The notes beneath the pieces were generated by a model. The model made no database searches. It was not told where the DNA came from and saw only the letters and a list, made by a program, of their open reading frames with translations. A DNA stretch of 64,000 nucleotides from Aporrectodea caliginosa (lineage: Eukaryota; Annelida; Clitellata; Crassiclitellata; Lumbricidae), in contig JACEVL010000161.1 of assembly GCA_020284085.1 (NCBI GenBank), forward strand, positions 62,001-126,000. Direction: 5' to 3'. Positions 47,476-58,266 of the stretch are shown piece after piece. A program made the translations under genes and the position numbers. Position 1 is the stretch's first letter. Every line of letters begins with the position of its first letter.

Positions 47476-48960
47476 GGTACACTCCTCTTTTCTCCACAAC
47501 AATACGAACCTGTAAATACACATGAATTATAGCTTTAATTTCAGACAGCATGTAAAATTAAAAATTCAACATAATTAAGAATAATTATACTCAGTACATC
47601 TTACTATTAATGAGAATCAAGAGAAAATGGCTTTTCTTATTTTAATATTTTGCTTGACAAAATTCTAGAATGGTTGAGGTGTTCAAATAGCGCCACACTG
47701 TGAACTCCTAATACACAGACACCTAGCAATCAAATGTAGCCGTAATAATTCATCAAAAACACTTTTGGGAGACAAGGAATAAATATAAGTGTCTGGCAGG
47801 AAAGCCATAAATACGAGAAAGTGAAAGTGTATACAGTGATTTTCTACCAACAACACCAGACTCCTCTGTAGCAACTGTAAACCAAAACAACACTTGAAAT
47901 GAAACTGACAAAATAATTCAATTAAACACCCAGAGGAAACGTGCTAGGACTGACAACTACGTGTAACAGTTCAAAAATGCAAAACGAATTCACTTTTAAT
48001 AAGAAAATATTCCAAAGTGTGATATAAATTTCCAATTACACTGTAACTGCATCAGAGAATGTATTTATACAGTTTTAAAGGACCGTTCATAAGCATGCTC
48101 AGCTTCCTCGTACCATCGTATCCTATGCCATTGATGAAAGCACACATATCAAGAATTTATAAACAAAAACATCCGAGTTAATTTTATAATGAACAACCTG
48201 ACTTGCGAGAGGGCAATTTCTATAGTAGGCCCTATACGGTGTGGGTCGATTCAGAAGATGAAATAAATCCTCACTGTTTAAGCTTATGTTTATCGCACTG
48301 GCTACGGTACCGTCCGGACGGTACCGTTATTTCTTTTCTACGGTACCGTCCGCAAATAATCTATGGCCGATTGCACATATCTATGGCGTGAAAGCCTAAC
48401 CATCAATAGCGCAGTAGTTAAGAGATGAACGAAACTAACCCTAACCCTGACCCTAACCGACCCTCACGACGCCTAATTTGACACTAAACGACCACACGAA
48501 TACTAACCTGGCCCTAACCGACCCTCAAGTTGTCGGCCATAGAAAAATTCGACGCGAAGACAACAACTTAACGTGACAGGCTTTTGCCAATATTTATTTC
48601 AACCGGATGTACACGCCATAGATATGTGCAATCGCCCATAGATTATTTGCGGACGGTACCGTAGAAAAGAAATAACGGTACCGTTCGGACGGTACCGTAG
48701 CCAGTTCGTATTTTTATATAACACTCCATCGCAAACTTTTCAATCAATAGCCTAGTCGACTAGAAATAAAAATGAAACGCCAAAATATCTTGTATTTACT
48801 TTGGCATCAAGTACTTACACTTTTTTGAATTAATACGCGTGTTAGGAGAACAAAATTCGAGAAAATGAAGAAACGCCGACTAAACTGGGCTAAATGCTAA
48901 AATGTTCTTACTCGATTATATATAACCAGGAATTTCCCAATCCCGTCAAATCGCCGTGAC
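47476..48960. promoter_or_regulatory. Upstream region of the fusion gene (5' UTR / promoter candidate)
   Basis: An acceptor (gtatttacag) lies about 35 bp upstream of the ATG, so a 5' UTR exon should lie farther right. The region includes AT-rich DNA and the foldback element at 48,297-48,705. No TATA box or start site could be fixed. The minisatellite block starts right of it, near 49,000. Confidence 0.4.
48297..48705. mobile_element. Foldback MITE with ~95 bp terminal inverted repeats
   Basis: The left arm (about 48297-48391) begins actggctacggtaccgtccg and runs through 'ctatggccgattgcacat'. The right arm (about 48612-48705) is its reverse complement with few differences. Each arm contains three copies of the palindrome-like acggtaccgt. 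The centre has degenerate taaccctaaccc/gacc repeats. No coding sequence. Confidence 0.88.
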
Positions 48961-49329
48961 ACAAAATGGCGATTCAGAAAATGCAATCGTAATGTGGAGA
49001 GAATCGCGCATGAAGAGGCTGCACGCCTTGCTCTTGCGCGAAGGCTATAGGATTTGCTCTTGCGCGATCGAAGGCTATAGGCTTTGCGAAGGCTGTAGGC
49101 TTTGCTCTTGCGCGAAGGCTATAGGCTTTGCTCTTGCGCGAAGGCTATAGGCTTTGTAGGCTTTGCTCTTGCGCGAAGGCTGTAGGCTTTGCTCTTGCGC
49201 GAAGGCTATAGGGGAGACCGGGGCTATATGTTACAGGGGGTTATATGTTATACGACAATATCTATGGTGTTTACTTATTTGTAGTGTATATCTATGTTCT
49301 AGCGCATGCGCACAGTTAGCCTGCAGGTA

Positions 49330-50366
49330 GGGGAGAATGGCCTGCATTGGGACAGTTTTTACATTTTAATGCATATAATTGGTGTTAGTTGCAGTACATA
49401 TATTTTGTTGTAATTATCAGAAACAGCAACGTTTAATGAATCGAATGTGATATATACTGCAACATTATTGCATGAATAAACCATGAAAATTTAGTATTTT
49501 CCTCACTGGTAAAAATCGTCCCAATGCAGGCCACTATGGCCTGCATTGGGACACTGCATGGGGAGCATTGGATCAAGCAACTGATCCTGTTCTAATCATA
49601 CACAATAGAGTGTAACAGATTATATTGCAGTTGAAGATGATATTCTGTTTCACAAAATATACAGTAAATTATTATCATTTTGTCCCTAGGTACCTCAGAT
49701 CCAAAACTTAATATTAGTACGGGTTCGTGTCCTGCATTGGGACACTTTTTACATTTTTTCGTGTCCTGCATTGGGACACATGTTACATGTTAATGCATAA
49801 AATTGGTGTTATTTGCAGTATGTATATTTTGTTGTTACAAAATATACGTCTACTCAAGTCATAAAATATTCAGCAAAACTATTAAGTTTACTTTTCTACA
49901 AAGAGCCTGTACTGGGTGACTTTTTCGTCTGTCCCAATGCAGGCCATGAGTGCATGTCCCAATGCAGGCCATGAGTGCATGTCCCAATGCAGGCCATCAA
50001 TAGCCGTTGACCTATTTTTCAGATAATACAAAAGGTTATATTCGTATGACCTCTAAATTTCACCATAATATATGCTTCGCAATATACTGTCCTAAATAGT
50101 TCAACGAAATTTTTGGCTAAATTCGCACCAGATATTTAATGCATTGACTGAGACTGTAGAAGTAAAAATTTACTTTTTAGCCTGAAAATGAAGATTTTGC
50201 AGTATCTCTGTGAAAAGCTTTTTAATTCGCAGCATAAGACGCCTGATCATTCTCTACATTAAAAATACGTTCGCTGGGCGACGCCACGCGCGATAATATA
50301 TAACCACGGCTTAGATACCACCACTGTCCCAATGCAGGACATGTCCCAATGCAGGCCATTCTCCCC
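49330..50366. mobile_element. 1,037 bp TA-flanked element nested in the pogo-like transposon
   Basis: TA sits at 49328-49329 and 50367-50368. The termini are ggggagaatggcctgcattg and the reverse complement. The motif cctgcattgggaca occurs about nine times, in both orientations, near the ends and inside. No open frame longer than expected by chance. The TIR start (ggggaga) resembles that of its host element. Confidence 0.88.
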
Positions 50367-50944
50367 TATAATGGCGGAGCTGTTGATATATTTGACAGCG
50401 TGATCAATTTAGGGCAAATAAACGTTTTTTGAGCAGATATTTTTTTCAGTAGCCTAAGTGCGCATTTTTGTTATTTCTGCGGTCAGTTTTAGTATTTCGG
50501 TTGTCATATTCTGCGTGTTGGTGGCATGGTGATATGTGTTTATAAACAGAATATTACTAGCGATGTAGCTTGACCGTTGTATGTGTAAAAGCTTGTTGTT
50601 TACGAAGATGTGCCTAGGGGCTATATGACATGTTACATTTGTAACATATAGCCCCGTATTATTAACTTGTGCTATTGACTTATTGGCCTATGTAGGCCAA
50701 TAAGTCTTGATTGCTATGTCATTAAGATTAGGCTGTAGGCTACCCTGTAACTGCAACGGGCACTAGGTTATTGTTTGTTCAGGAAGTGGTGCTGTGACTG
50801 ATCATCAGTATTGTCACATCACACCACAGATCATTCGACCATTCCCTGTTGCTGAGCCTCGAGTGCAGAAACCAGGTGGTCGAAAGCGTGGTAAATCTTC
50901 GATACTGACCGACACTCCAGTGCAGTGCCGGCGCTAGGGCCCCC

Positions 50945-51458
50945 CGAACCCCCCGGTCGGGGGGGGCCTCCAGTTTGTTAGGGGCCTCCAAATTTAGCTT
51001 ATCATTAAGCCTATTTGTGACGTGGGGCCTTCAGTTTGTTAGGGGCCTCCAAATTTAGCTGATCATTAAGCCTATTTGTGAGTTGGGGGCCTCCAGTTTG
51101 TTAGGGGCCTCCAAATTTAGCTGGCTGATCATTAAGCCTATTTGTGACGTGGGGCCTTCAGTTTGTTAGGGGCCTCCAAATTTAGCTGATCATTAGGCCT
51201 ATTTGTGAGTTGGGGCCTCCAGTTTGTTAGGGTCCTCCAAATTTAGCTGGCTGATCATTAAGCCTATTTGTGACGTGGGGCCTTCAGTTTGTTAGGGGCC
51301 TCCAAATTTAGCTGATCATTAAGCCTATTTGTGAGTTGGGGGCCTCCAGTTTGTTAGGGGCCTCCAAATTTAGCTGATCATTAAGCCTATTTGTGAGTTG
51401 GGGGCCTTCAGTTTTAGGGGCCTCCAAATTTAGCTGATCATTAAGCCTATTTGTGACC
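50945..51458. repeat. Tandem repeat, ~60 bp unit (ggggcctccaaatttagctg...), about eight copies
   Basis: The units 'ccagtttgttaggggcctcc' and 'aaatttagctgatcattaag' plus 'cctatttgtga' alternate with small variants (cgtgg / gttgg). The array occupies the 5' end of the hAT. Confidence 0.92.
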
Positions 51459-51955
51459 GTTTGTTTCTGAAACCCAAGCACCGGATTATATATCTATAAG
51501 CAAAATTGACAATTTATACGCTGGAACGTGAACTAGAACTAGAAGCCAATGAAGACTTCCTACACAGGTATCGTGAACCTGGATTTGAATCTGCTATTAC
51601 AAGTGCACAGGAAATTGCAGAAGAAATGGAGGTGAGCACCACTCTCCCTGAAATGAGAAACCGACGCAGAAAAGCTCAGTTTGACTACGAATGTGCAGAT
51701 GAAATGAATAGACTTAGGCTACATCCGAGCAGCGATTTAAGGCAGATTTCTTCTACAAACTTCTGGATCAGGCGCTGGTTTCAGTTCAGTCACGGTTCCA
51801 GCAGATCAAGGATTGGAACAGCATTTTTGGATTTCTGTGTCGTTATGACACACTCGTTAAAATACACGACACCAATCAACTGCAAAAACATTGTCTTTAT
51901 CTCTTTGAGAAGATGGGAGACATAGAAACAAATGAACTTCTAATGGAGATTTCAC

Positions 51956-52020
51956 GTTTTGTTGCAGTCTTTCGTCGAGACAATCAGGCTGATTGTCTCG
52001 ACGAAAGACTGCAACAAAAC
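51956..52020. repeat. Near-perfect 65 bp palindrome inside the hAT
   Basis: Two 32 bp arms (51956-51987 and 51989-52020) are exact reverse complements with a single G between them. The left arm continues the hAT coding frame; the right arm is its inversion. Confidence 0.95.
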
Positions 52021-53392
52021 AGCTAACAACAGCACGAGACTTTCTACAGTAAATTTATGTGAATGAACTTCATGACTTTTATCCCATGGCAATCTGTCAA
52101 TTGCACTGAGGATTCTTCTGACCACCCCAGTAACAGTGGCCAGTGCTGAGAGCAGTTTCAGCACACTGAAGCTAATTAAAACAGTTAATCGTTCCATGCT
52201 CAGCAGCAGGTTATCATCCCTGGCAATGATCTCAATTGAAAGTGAAACTGCCCGAAAGCTAAACTATGACGAGCTATTGGAACGATTCACAGAAAAGAAG
52301 GCGAGACGAAAACAGTTTTCCTGAGACATGAGCTTTAGTATCGATGCCAAGTAGGCCTATTGATGCCTACATGTACTTTGTTGATTTAGCTGTTTCTGTT
52401 GTTGGTGAAAGAGCTGGATTTAAAGAGACAAAGAGACTGGACGTTCGATCAATCCCGTTTGCAGTGTATTTTTCGTAGTTATTGGGAGGGGGCCTCAAGT
52501 AAGGCTTTGGTAAATCCTCCAGTACTGACCGACACTCCAGTGAAAAACGCACTGGCCGAGGCACATCGAAACAAAAAGAAACGAGTCGACCCAGGTGCAA
52601 GGAAAAACTTAAACAATAAACTAGCAAAAAATGGATCTATGAGTATGACCAACACCAAAGGAAAGAAATCTGCTCCGAAGAAATCTGCTCCAAAGAAATG
52701 TGCTCCGAAAACCAGCAGAAAGAGTTCAGTTACCAAAAACAGCGACATTATAATAAATCTAAGAAAACGGTTTGCCTGATTTGCGCGAATCGTTCGATGA
52801 GGACTGGGTACAATGCCTAGAATGTGGTGAATGGGCACACGACAATTGCACTGATGGAAACGATTATTATGTATGCCACAACTGTTGTGTCTCTGACTAA
52901 GCCTAAGCTTAAGTAGACCCATTTAACTGATTTAACTAGTATTCAGTTTATTTTTCGTCGTTTTTATTTAATCAACCTTTGAAGAACTTCAGACTTTACA
53001 TAGGCCTAGGTCTAATCAGTTCTGAATACTCTTTTATATTGTTAGTGATGTTCCTGTTTAATAATCACTTTACATTTACTGTAAAATGTCAATTCTACCT
53101 GTGTAACATTGCAACCCCGGGGAATGTAACATGTAACCCCTGTATCGGGGTTATTTGTTACATTCCAGTAGCTTGCCTAACACCAATATTGCACAAAATT
53201 CATTCACTATTAATAAAATCTACTGTGACCAATTTCTGTGTAACATAATGAAGTACTAAACCCCCTTGGTCTTAGGAAAACTCAGGTGCTGAGGAACAGC
53301 CAATTTACAAAAAGTGGGAATTGTAACATATAGCCCCGGTCTCCCCTAGGCTTTGCGAAGGCTGTAGGCTTTGCTCTTGCGCGAAGGCTATA

Positions 53393-53765
53393 GGGGTCGT
53401 CCATTAATTATGTCAACAAATTTTAGGCCTTTTTGACCCCCTCCCCCTCCTTGTCAACAACTGTCAAACATTGACGGACCCCCCCAAAAAAAATTATGTC
53501 AACAATCCCAGAACCCCCTACCAGCAGCGTAGCCCGACTGAAATTTTTTCTCAACGACCTTTTTTAGAAATTTGAACTCGGATGACTTTTTTTAGACGAC
53601 CTTTTTTAGACATTTACTCTGTTTCGCTACCTTTTTTGGGATTCATTGCGAAAAAATGTTTGACGTCAACTTCAGCCGAACCCCTCCCCCTTTCCCCCTG
53701 TCAACAACTGTCAAACTTTTCCAAACCCCTCCCCTATTTTGTTGACATAATTAATGGATGACCCC
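53393..53765. mobile_element. 373 bp MITE, ends ggggtcgtccattaatta
   Basis: The left end ggggtcgtccattaattatg and the right-end complement ggggtcatccattaattatg form an inverted repeat of about 28 bp with one mismatch. ATA is present on both sides (53390-53392, 53766-53768). Internal sequence is C-rich (cccctcccc) with 'gtcaaca' repeats. Non-coding. Confidence 0.85.
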
Positions 53766-53791
53766 ATAGGCTTTGCTCTTGCGCGAAGCTA

Positions 53792-53982
53792 CAGTGGCGG
53801 CGCCAGGATTTCAGGTTTGGGGGGGCTAAAAGCTCAAAATATTTTCTGGATGACCTTTTTTTGCTTTTACGCCTCATTTAAAACCTCCTCGCTGTGATTT
53901 TAGGGGGGCTGAGCCGCATTTAGGGGGCTGGGGGGCTTAGCTACACGTAGTTGTCAGTCCTAGCCCCCTGGCGCCGCCACTG
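53792..53982. mobile_element. 191 bp hAT MITE, ends CAGTGGCGGCGCCAGG
   Basis: Perfect 16 bp inverted termini CAGTGGCGGCGCCAGG / CCTGGCGCCGCCACTG, with imperfect 8 bp flanks cgaagcta / gaaggcta taken from the minisatellite unit. Non-coding. Confidence 0.88.
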
Positions 53983-54254
53983 GAAGGCTATAGGCATTGC
54001 GAAGGCTGTAGGCTTTGCTCTTGCGCGAAGGCTATAGGCTTTGCTCTTGCGCGAAGGCTATAGGCTTTGTAGGCTTTGCTCTTGCGCGAAGGCTGTAGGC
54101 TTTGCTCTTGCTGTAAGTTTTCGATTCCCGTAAGGCCCAATAGCTCATGCCTTCATTTCCTAGGTGACAGCAAAAGTAGCCTACAATGAGCTTGCGCCTT
54201 GCATGGTTGCAACTTTGTTGATTTATGTCTTCTGTGATTTGTGTTCTTGTGAAT

Positions 54255-54350
54255 TGTTTAATCGTCATAACATGTAGGTTTAGGCCCTACATGTAGGCTG
54301 CAGCGCAGTGCGTTTGCCAGGCGCTTCATTAAAGAATGATAGGCTAATAA
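54255..54350 (+). repeat. Retroelement tail family 1
   Basis: 'gcagcgcagtgcgtttgcca' and 'ggcgcttcattaaagaatga' precede a short AAT-rich tail; the same end as at 2,735 and 21,155. Confidence 0.6.
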
Positions 54351-54779
54351 TAATGTGACGATACCGCGGCCGGGGTCTAACTTTCACACCAGGAATGACC
54401 ACCCCGATAGGCCTACCTTAATTCCTATATCCGCCGAATTCGGTTCGGCTGTCAGCCTGAGTATTATTGTAATAAAGATAAAACACTTTATTTTTTTTCA
54501 GTAATAATAATCCCAGGTTGTATTGAGAACACAAACTCGTCAGTCTTTGTCGTAATCATTTAAAAGCGCTAATTAATAGAACAACATTTCAACCGCAAAG
54601 TACCTTTAGTCGCAAAGTTCTGTTACCACGCTGAATGTCCTCGACGACGACTCTAATTTAAAAGTACTGACGACTATCGACGACTGTTTCTGCACTCTGA
54701 CTCTATGTTCTTCAATCACCGTCCGACGCTTCTCTCTCTGTCTCTAGGCCTACTCTATTGTCCTGTCTTCTTTATATAA

Positions 54780-54905
54780 CGAAGAAGCGCTGCAGAAGCG
54801 CCTCATGATCGAAGCGCTGCAGAAGCGCTTCATGAAACGCTGCAGAAGCGCAATATAAAGCACAGTAAAACAAAACTTAACTAGAGAAGCGCTGCAGAAA
54901 CGTTA
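54780..54905. repeat. Short repeats of gaagcgctgcagaagcg
   Basis: About five copies of the palindromic-core motif agcgctgcagaagcg with variable spacing. Non-coding. Confidence 0.75.
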
Positions 54906-54919
54906 CAAGAAGCGTTACT

Positions 54920-55466
54920 CGACGAGGCGGGCTTGATTAGGCAAAGAGAGAGCGGCTGACAACAAATTTAAAGCAGTCGATAGGCGCAGGCGGACGACAA
55001 GCGCCGGCGTGGGAGAGGGGGACTTGACCAGCGAAAGAGAAAGGCGTGGGAGAGGGGACTTGACTAGCGAATGAGAAAGGCGTGGGGAGGCGGGCTTGAT
55101 TAGGCAAAGACAACAAATTTAAAGCAGTCGATAGGCGCAGGCGGACGACAAGCGCCGGCGTGGGAGAGGGGGACTTGACCAGCGAAAGAGAAAGGCGTGG
55201 GAGAGGGGACTTGACTAGCGAAAGAGAAAGGCGTGGGAGAGGGGACTTGACTAGCGAATGAGAAAGGCGTGGGGAGGCGGGCTTGATTAGGCAAAGACAA
55301 CAAATTTAAAGCAGTCGATAGGCGCAGGCGGACGACAAGCGCCGGCGTGGGAGAGGGGGACTTGACTAGCGAAAGAGAAAGGCGTGGAGAGAGGGGACTT
55401 GACTAGCGAAAGAGAAAGGCGTGGGAGAGGGGACTTGACTAGCGAAAGAGAAAGGCGTGGGGAAAC
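54920..55466. repeat. Higher-order minisatellite
   Basis: A long unit starting 'gaggcgggcttgattaggca' begins at about 54,924, 55,087 and 55,274. Each contains a variable number of a 36 bp subunit (ggggacttgactagcgaaag plus agaaaggcgtgggaga). The unequal subunit number explains the differing spacing. Confidence 0.88.
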
Positions 55467-55527
55467 ATCGAACTCGGTGAACCCAGGGGGACATCGTACT
55501 CATGAGTGACCCGGCAATTTCGTTACA

Positions 55528-55571
55528 TTATTTTTTATTATTATTATTATCATTATTATTATTATTATTAT

Positions 55572-55604
<33 letters not shown>

Positions 55605-55634
55605 CAGTAGCAGTAGTAGTAGTAGTAGTATATT
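55528..55634. repeat. (ATT)n-(AGT)n compound microsatellite
   Basis: A run of att/tta units passes directly into about 20 agt units with two agc variants. Non-coding. Confidence 0.95.
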
Positions 55635-57180
55635 AACATTTACTCTTGCACGAAGGCTGTAGGTATATGCTTATAATATTGCCAACAGTCAGTGGCAAAC
55701 ATCAACTGAAGGCTGAAGACAATTGCAACCGTATCAGGGAAGGTCATACCGTCATAGTCATACCTCCACACACTGCCTCACATGGTGGGAACTTGAAGAT
55801 TCATTGGAAATGTTTCATTCATTCATTCATTCCGAAGATTAACATACCGCGGGCATTTGACACAAACTCACAGCCAAACCCTATTTAAGCAGTGACGCAT
55901 AAAACACTGATTTGAACAAATGTTCTTATTTTCCAGTATGGAAACTTCATTGTCACTCACATCATCTTTCCAGCATATGCATATACATATACATTATACA
56001 TACGTATATAAGTAACACAAGTATAGATACACATTTATGCATACAGCCATGGACATACTCATGTACAGTGTACACCTACCATTTGTTATGCATAGCCTAC
56101 AGATCAAAATACTTGGGATACATATTAAAAAGAAAATGTAACCATATAAAAGCAACAATATAAGTAAGTATATTCTTTATGAACTAATTGCTAATCGCAC
56201 TTTGGTGTACAGACATCTTTATAAAACAAAGTTAAAAAGTATAAAGTATCCTGACAATAAACGTTTTTCGCATTAAGTAAGTTAGTGACAACATCCCTTA
56301 ATAAACCAACTGCCAACTACACCTTGGTGCACAATCATTATAGTCCCGCAAATATCTAAGAAGTCAGCCAATGTTGATCAGACTTTATATAATTATATAT
56401 CATCCTAGTGATGAAATTTTTACGCATCAAATTATTCATGCAGGAAACCGATTATAGAACAAAACTTTGGAGAAACAATTAGGCCTAACAGGTTCCGGAG
56501 AGTACGAGGGAACTAATGTGTTCACCAGCCTAAAAATATTCTCCCTGGCTGACAAAACAAACTGCAGTCACTTCAAACTCCAGTCAGTGACCAAACCACT
56601 GCAGAATTTGTTCTACTGAACTACCTTTCGATGATTCTGTTTCAGTTCGATTTGCCCTGTGCAATCAAAACTTAACAACATATCATCACTCAAATTGTGT
56701 GAGAAACACTACCTTCACTACCTTTCTGGTCAAGTCTAAATCACCTTTCCTAAGCTCCAATTATCCCTCTTTATCAGGACTGTCATGCACCTAATTCACA
56801 CTCAAACCAGTCCAGCTTTCCAAAAGAAAACTAGTTTCCTTAAAATTAATCACGACTGCTCTAACAATCAAATATAACTTTTCAAAATCTTTTCTGTCTG
56901 ACTATTCATCTGACTAGACAAAGCGATCACAAGTAAAATGGTGCAAGCGTGGGCACAGATAACAATCGGTGCTGCTGCACAAGTTTCTGATTCTTCTAAC
57001 TCTATCACAGCATATGATTGTTTGCCAAAAAACATGTATGTCAGGTATCCATTTAAAATTCAGACCTATAAGATTTTAACCAAAAAGTTCTAAAACAAAA
57101 AATAGCAAAATATTAAAACTCTTGGATGGTATGACACGGAAATAGTATTATTACACAAGAAGCAAAGTCTTTACAAGATT
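55635..57180. other. Intergenic DNA, no gene seen
   Basis: AT-rich sequence with a (TATACA)-type stretch near 55,975-56,045 and the inverted repeat-family-2 copy at 56,160-56,355. No supported coding exon. Confidence 0.5.
56160..56355 (-). repeat. Dispersed repeat family 2, inverted copy
   Basis: The reverse complement matches 11,078-11,275: 'taattgctaatcgcactttg' with 'gtgtacagacatcttta', then 'ccaactacaccttggtgcac'. The (TAAG)n run at 56,160-56,170 is the tail. Confidence 0.7.
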
Positions 57181-57199
57181 CAAAGATGTCTCAAAATCA

Positions 57200-58120
57200 A
57201 ACTCCTGCCAATTGAACTTCCTGAAGGATGCTACAAATCGCCATACTCCACTTAATTAGATGCAAAAGTGAATCAACGATTTATGCACTGATTAGGCTGC
57301 AGAACGATTTGGATATGGCTGCTGCTAAGACTAAATTCATGTGGCTGGGAACTAGGCAGCAGCTAGCCAAGCTTAACTTGGAAGACCTGGCTTTGAAATT
57401 TCCTACCTACAACTTTTCAGCTACAGCCCGTGACCTCGGTATCCTGTTGGATCAGGAGCTTACCTTTGCGCCACATCTGCATCGCCTTAATCGTGATTGC
57501 TATTACCAGCTGCGTCAGCTCCGTACTGTTGCACGTTCGCTTACAGTGAGCGCTGCAACCACTCTTGTTCATGCCTTCATTACGGCGCGTCTTGATCACT
57601 GCTTAACTCTCTATTCTGGTCTGCCGTCTAGCCGGTTGTCTTGCCTTGATCGTGTACTGCGAGCTGCAGCGCGACTCATCGGCCAAATACCAAAATTTGA
57701 TCATGTCACCAGGTATATGTTGGAAGTTCTGAATTGGCTTCCTGTCCGACAGCGCATCGAATATAGAGTTGTCTCTCTGGTTTGGCGATGCCATCTTGGC
57801 CTTGCACCAGCCTACCTAATAGACCTCTGTAAGCCGGTGTCGGGGGTCCAGGGTAGTCGCTCCCTCCGCTCTGCTGAGAGGGGGTAGTGGCGGTCCCGTT
57901 TGCCCGCACGGCAACCAAGCAGAACCGAGCATTCTCTGTGGTAGGCCCTAGGGTTTGGAATAGCCTCCCTCGGGAGCTACGCTTGTTCCCTAGAACATGT
58001 ACTGATACTTTTATGGCCACTTGAAAACTTACCTTTTTGGCCGGACTGGGGTTGGGAGCGCTTCTGAGTAGTTACCTTGAAGGGGCGCTATATAAATTTT
58101 TGAATGAATTACTGAATATC
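57200..58120 (+). mobile_element. L2/CR1-like LINE 3' part
   Basis: The frame 57,228-57,887 encodes the C-terminal part of a non-LTR reverse transcriptase: KTKFMWLGTRQQL, ARDLGILLDQELTFAPHL, AFITARLDHC, LDRVLRAAARLI and LNWLPVRQRIEYRV. It continues after a frameshift (SVVGPRVWNSLPRELR near 57,940-57,985). The 3' end 'gagcgcttctgagtagttac' and 'gggcgctatataaattttt' is followed by a (TGAA)n tail. 5'-truncated and inactive. Confidence 0.88.
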
Positions 58121-58266
58121 ATCAATCAATGCTATAATTTATCACAGTAGGTAAACGCAGACGGATATCAAGGTATTAGCTGAGAACTCAATTTTATAAA
58201 CTGGAAATGAGTCAATGCTGATCCTTGAAAACGTGCCACAACTATATAATACAGCACACGACACAT

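Larger units (their letters stand above)
50923..52500 (+). mobile_element. hAT (ZMYM1-like) transposon remnant with internal tandem repeat
   Basis: The left end CAGTGCCGGCGCTAGGGCC is a typical hAT terminus; the right end stops at 'gggagggggcctca' and lacks the matching repeat. Plus-strand coding pieces are DFLHRYREPGFESAI near 51,560, then frameshifted residues around 51,780-51,960, and the C-terminal dimerisation block SAESSFSTLKLIKTVNRSM near 52,140. The frame is broken several times, including at the palindrome at 51,956-52,020. Confidence 0.75.
50780..52905 (+). pseudogene. Pogo-like transposase C-terminal coding remnant, split by a hAT
   Basis: The left fragment ends ...RKRGKSSILTDTPV at 50,922. 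The right fragment starts VNPPVLTDTPVKNAL near 52,507, so about 33 bp of coding sequence is present on both sides of the insert. The right fragment carries a one-frame shift near 52,775 before the terminal C-x2-C..W..H..C zinc-finger-like segment. It is not functional. Confidence 0.7.
49211..53346 (+). mobile_element. 4.1 kb pogo/Tigger-like DNA transposon carrying nested elements
   Basis: It is flanked by TA at 49209-49210 and 53347-53348. The terminal inverted repeats are ggggagaccggggctatatg and its complement catatagccccggtctcccc. Coding remnants in plus orientation are the residues near 50,780-50,922 (PFPVAEPRVQKPGGRKRGKS, LTDTPV) and, after the hAT insert, VLTDTPVKNALAEAHRNKKK, an Ala/Pro/Lys repeat (KKSAPKK), and after a frameshift a terminal zinc-finger-like motif (WVQCLECGEWAHDNC, YYVCHNCC; stop near 52,900). 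This C-terminal arrangement is typical of pogo-type transposons. The DDE catalytic part was not found. Confidence 0.85.
48990..54115. repeat. Minisatellite, ~26-28 bp unit, interrupted by three transposons
   Basis: Units of 'gctttgctcttgcgcgaagg' plus 'ctatag' occur at 48,990-49,210, 53,347-53,392, 53,766-53,791 and 53,983-54,112. The gaps are exactly filled by the pogo-like element, a 373 bp MITE and a 191 bp hAT MITE, so this was one continuous array before the insertions. Confidence 0.88.
54354..55526. mobile_element. Possible solo LTR or DNA-element remnant enclosing a GC-rich minisatellite
   Basis: The ends are imperfect mirror images (tgtgacgataccgcggccgg; complement of right end tgtaacgaaattgccgggtc), so the block starts TGT and ends ACA on either strand. 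A TATATAA box-like motif lies at 54,774. No clean target duplication was found, and the boundaries are tentative. Confidence 0.35.

Noticed and set aside
55100..55303. Pro/Phe/Ser repeat protein on the minus strand
   Set aside because: It is a by-product of the 36 bp minisatellite subunit, whose length is a multiple of three.
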